A stretch of DNA of 64,000 nucleotides from Planctomycetaceae bacterium (GTDB lineage Bacteria > Planctomycetota > Planctomycetia > Planctomycetales > Planctomycetaceae). The stretch is taken from assembly GCA_021732975.1 (NCBI GenBank), contig JAKFWC010000023.1:1-64000 (forward strand), given 5' to 3'. The notes under the pieces are model-generated. The model searched no databases. It worked only from the letters and a program-made list of their open reading frames with translations, and was not told where the DNA came from. The translations under genes and the position numbers were made by a program. Positions within the stretch are counted from its first letter, which is position 1, and the number at the start of each line of letters is the position of its first letter. Of this stretch, positions 63,984-64,000 are shown piece by piece.

Positions 63984-64000
63984 CCGGGAGTTGTTTGCAA

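Overview
The window is a chromosomal stretch of a planctomycete (Planctomycetota). The evidence is the co-occurrence of a DUF1549/DUF1553 protein and a DUF1501 protein in tandem, a DUF1559 pilin-like protein ([13 protein letters not shown]), two sulfatases with a formylglycine-generating enzyme, several exported Gfo/Idh/MocA-type and WD40/HEAT/PQQ-propeller proteins, a PIN-TRAM membrane protein and an aspartate kinase with a long multi-ACT tail. KdsA, GmhA, RfbC and MurD indicate an LPS-type outer membrane and peptidoglycan synthesis. I cannot assign a genus. No rRNA, tRNA, CRISPR array, phage or plasmid genes were seen, so this is ordinary backbone with a few accessory genes.

Layout. 0-6 kb: the tail of an upstream gene, a HEPN-like remnant, oligoendopeptidase F, an exported SH3 protein and a thioester-reductase/SCP2 fusion. 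6-14.6 kb, minus strand: PQQ-propeller membrane protein, kdsA, a transglutaminase-like lipoprotein, lysA and an exported HEAT protein with a degenerate receiver domain. 14.8-20.2 kb, plus strand: a membrane protein, a histidine kinase with its sigma-54 response regulator, and a DUF1559 pilin. 20-30 kb: XdhC, a WD40-oxidoreductase fusion, a TPR lipoprotein, a PIN-TRAM protein, a CaMKII-association-like protein, a small receiver-like protein and lysC. 30-34 kb, accessory: a REP-associated tyrosine transposase (RAYT) between perfect 38-bp inverted repeats, an unknown protein next to bioB, and a PD-(D/E)XK nuclease. 34-44 kb: an extracellular-degradation locus with two sulfatases, a propeller, DUF1549, DUF1501 and a Tat-type oxidoreductase. 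44-64 kb: DinB, WD40, thiC, lipase, YggS, HEAT lipoprotein, rny, murD, HAD phosphatase, histidine phosphatase, pdxA, rfbC, gmhA, hydrolase, oxidoreductase, FGE-like lipoprotein and a sugar isomerase/epimerase.

The most striking non-coding signal is the density of long intergenic inverted repeats. About two dozen occur, in nearly every gap of 50-150 bp. They fall into families that share an outer frame while the inner stem sequence is swapped, with both arms changing together. Several supply the stop codon of the adjacent gene. Together with the RAYT and its flanking 38-bp repeats, this suggests a multi-family REP/REPIN-like population. Other leads are the WD40-Gfo/Idh/MocA fusion, the exported HEAT/pseudo-receiver protein, the thioester-reductase-SCP2 fusion, and the nuclease with homing-endonuclease-type repeats. 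All statements come from reading the sequence; no database search was run.
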